DNA from: Clostridiales bacterium | Lineage (GTDB): Bacteria; Bacillota; Clostridia; Oscillospirales; Oscillospiraceae | Reading direction: 5' to 3' | DNA length: 6,689 nucleotides | NCBI GenBank assembly: GCA_003516765.1 | Contig: DPCD01000172.1 | Span: forward strand, 1 to 6,689 | Part shown: piece by piece, positions 5,606 to 6,689 of the stretch | Layout of the letters: every line of letters begins with the position of its first letter | Position numbering within the stretch: the stretch's first letter is position 1 | Position numbers and translations under genes: made by a program | The notes under the pieces: generated by a model | What the model saw: only the letters and a program-made list of their open reading frames with translations | Database searches by the model: none | What the model was told of the DNA's origin: nothing

Positions 5606-6500
5606 AATCCTGATCTGCCTTCTGCTGCTGGCGCTGCTCTGCGGCTGCACGGGTCAGATGGTTCCGGCAGGAGAAAGCAAATTTACGTTCTATTACCGTC
5701 GTGCGGATACACAGAATGACGAAAGCTATGTAAGCGCATCCGGCGCGCTGGCAGAAAAAGAGGTGACGCTCGGCGGCGATGTGCGTACCGAGGATGTTCT
5801 TGCAGCCTATTTTGAGGAACCGGACGATGAAACCCTCCGTTCACTGTTTCCGGAGGGGACGGCGTGTCTCGGCACGAAGCTTCAAAATGGGGTGCTGGTC
5901 CTCGATATGAACGAGACCTATGCGGCGCTGTCCGGCTATGAACGGACGCTTGCCGCGGCAGGGCTGACACTGACGCTTACACAGTTGGACGGCGTTGACG
6001 CCGTGCGCATCAAGACGCCGGCTGGGGCTCTTCTGGATAAGCCCTCGACCCGCTGGACAGAGGATGCGTTTTTGCTGCAGGATACGTCGTGGCTCTACCC
6101 TGAGCGGACTGTGCAGCTGTATTTTGCCGGGTCGAACGGAAGCCTGCAGCCGGAAAAACGGGCGATTTCCTATCAGAGCCCCGAGGAGCTGCCGCGAAAT
6201 ACACTGCAGGCGCTGCTGGATGGACCGGAAAACGAGCAGCTGCATACGCCGGTTCCCGCAGGAACGCAGATCCTGGATATCCGGACGGCGGGGGCGCTTT
6301 GCACGGTGGTTCTCTCGGAGGAATTCTCCGCCTGCGATACCGACCGGGAAACGGCGGAGCTTGCAGTTCACAGCGTGGCTGCGACGCTCTGTGCGCTGAA
6401 CGAGATTGAGCAGGTGCAGCTGCAGCTTCCCGACGGTGAGGACCTCACATACTGTTCGATTGCCGAGCCGTTGAGCCCGGACAGAACATGGTATAACTGA
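5598..6500 (+). CDS. Tandem GerMN-domain lipoprotein (GerM-like)
   Basis: This 300-residue protein begins with a lipoprotein signal: MRRILICLLLLALL then Leu-Cys-Gly-Cys, with Cys17 as the lipidation site. Two GerMN-like domains follow. The first is about 64-145 (DVLAAYFEEP ... VLDMNETYAALSG ... VDAVRIKTPAG) and the second about 199-285 (LPRNTLQALLDGP ... VVLSEEFSA ... IEQVQLQLPDG). Twin GerMN domains on a lipoprotein are the architecture of Bacillus GerM, a sporulation/germination envelope protein; a single GerMN domain occurs in actinobacterial LpqB. It would be exported and anchored to the outer face of the membrane. The ATG at 5598 overlaps the kinase stop by 8 nt and has GGAGGAGG at 5581-5588 upstream. 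It is the last gene of the operon, ahead of a strong terminator. The two-component setting suggests a link with the kinase, but that is inferred. Open frame upstream of 5598 is only kinase shadow. Confidence 0.9.
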   Translation: MRRILICLLLLALLCGCTGQMVPAGESKFTFYYRRADTQNDESYVSASGALAEKEVTLGGDVRTEDVLAAYFEEPDDETLRSLFPEGTACLGTKLQNGVLVLDMNETYAALSGYERTLAAAGLTLTLTQLDGVDAVRIKTPAGALLDKPSTRWTEDAFLLQDTSWLYPERTVQLYFAGSNGSLQPEKRAISYQSPEELPRNTLQALLDGPENEQLHTPVPAGTQILDIRTAGALCTVVLSEEFSACDTDRETAELAVHSVAATLCALNEIEQVQLQLPDGEDLTYCSIAEPLSPDRTWYN

Positions 6501-6518
6501 TTTATCGGAATGACAGAC

Positions 6519-6550
6519 AAAGAGCGATGCCGCCCGGCATCGCTCTTTTT
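6519..6550 (+). terminator. Intrinsic terminator of the two-component operon
   Basis: AAAGAGCGATGCC at 6519-6531 pairs perfectly with GGCATCGCTCTTT at 6536-6548 around a 4-nt loop (GCCC), and T residues run to 6550. This is a textbook Rho-independent terminator 18 nt after the GerMN gene stop. Confidence 0.93.
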
Positions 6551-6560
6551 GCGTGTGAAA

Positions 6561-6590
6561 GAAGGACGGTACCCGAGGGTACCGTCCTTC
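6561..6590 (-). terminator. Second perfect hairpin, probable terminator for the minus-strand gene
   Basis: GAAGGACGGTACC at 6561-6573 pairs perfectly with GGTACCGTCCTTC at 6578-6590 around the loop CGAG. It lies 15 nt past the stop of the incoming minus-strand gene. Read on that strand it continues into TTTC, a short T-run, which fits a terminator for that gene. The U-tract is weak, so the direction assignment is moderately certain. Confidence 0.68.
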
Positions 6591-6605
6591 TGCATATGGG
6601 GAAAA

Positions 6606-6689
6606 TTATTTGTCGTACATTTCGACCAGCTTGAGCAGATGCTCGTAGCGCTCCTTGGCGTTCTCCTCGTTCTTTGCGAACAGAACGGT
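6606..6689 (-). CDS. Unidentified protein, C-terminal end only
   Basis: On the minus strand one frame runs from the right edge to TAA at 6608-6606 and encodes the last 27 residues of a protein. They are highly charged and look helical: TVLFAKNEENAKER, then a segment with HLLKLVEMYDK at the end. Codon choice resembles the neighbours, and the frame ends just before a hairpin in the right position for a terminator, which supports a real gene. I do not recognise the family from so short a tail, and no function is assigned. It converges with the two-component operon. Confidence 0.7.
   Translation of the reverse strand, partial: TVLFAKNEENAKERYEHLLKLVEMYDK

Noticed and set aside
4433..5650. Several minus-strand open frames opposite the kinase
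   Set aside because: They mirror the kinase coding sequence, lack ribosome binding sites and have low-complexity or basic compositions typical of antisense readings.

Overview
The window looks like chromosomal DNA of a Gram-positive Clostridia-type Firmicute, most likely near Oscillospiraceae/Ruminococcaceae. Grounds are the murT-gatD pair, strong AAGGAGG-type ribosome binding sites, a sigma-A consensus promoter, a GerM-like lipoprotein and a moderately GC-rich coding bias. The lineage is inferred from protein flavour, not from any database search. There are no mobile elements, RNA genes or CRISPR arrays that I can see.

Layout. (1) Positions 1-821, plus strand: the tail of murT and complete gatD, the two subunits that amidate D-Glu of lipid II. 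(2) Positions 831-862: a bidirectional hairpin terminator between convergent operons. (3) Positions 868-2948, minus strand: a D-Ala-D-Ala carboxypeptidase followed 20 nt later by an iron-sulfur uracil-DNA glycosylase. (4) Positions about 2949-3058: a compact divergent promoter region whose two -10 boxes abut. (5) Positions 3059-6500, plus strand: a tightly coupled four-gene operon. It holds a membrane-anchored ComEA-type helix-hairpin-helix protein, an OmpR/PhoB response regulator, a two-TM HAMP sensor kinase, and a tandem-GerMN lipoprotein. Genes overlap by a few bases or by translational coupling. (6) Positions 6519-6590: two perfect 13-bp hairpins. (7) Positions 6606-6689, minus strand: the C-terminus of an unidentified gene.

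How the genes may work together. Three units concern the envelope: lipid II amidation, peptidoglycan stem-peptide trimming, and a two-component system with a surface lipoprotein. The regulator-kinase-GerMN lipoprotein order resembles the actinobacterial mtrA-mtrB-lpqB arrangement, which suggests the lipoprotein acts on or with the kinase; this is inference. The most interesting points are this four-gene unit, the sensor kinase whose conserved-looking N-terminus extends upstream of its first ATG with no ATG/GTG/TTG available, and the mutually exclusive divergent promoters. Most individual genes belong to known families, so I do not claim a wholly new system.
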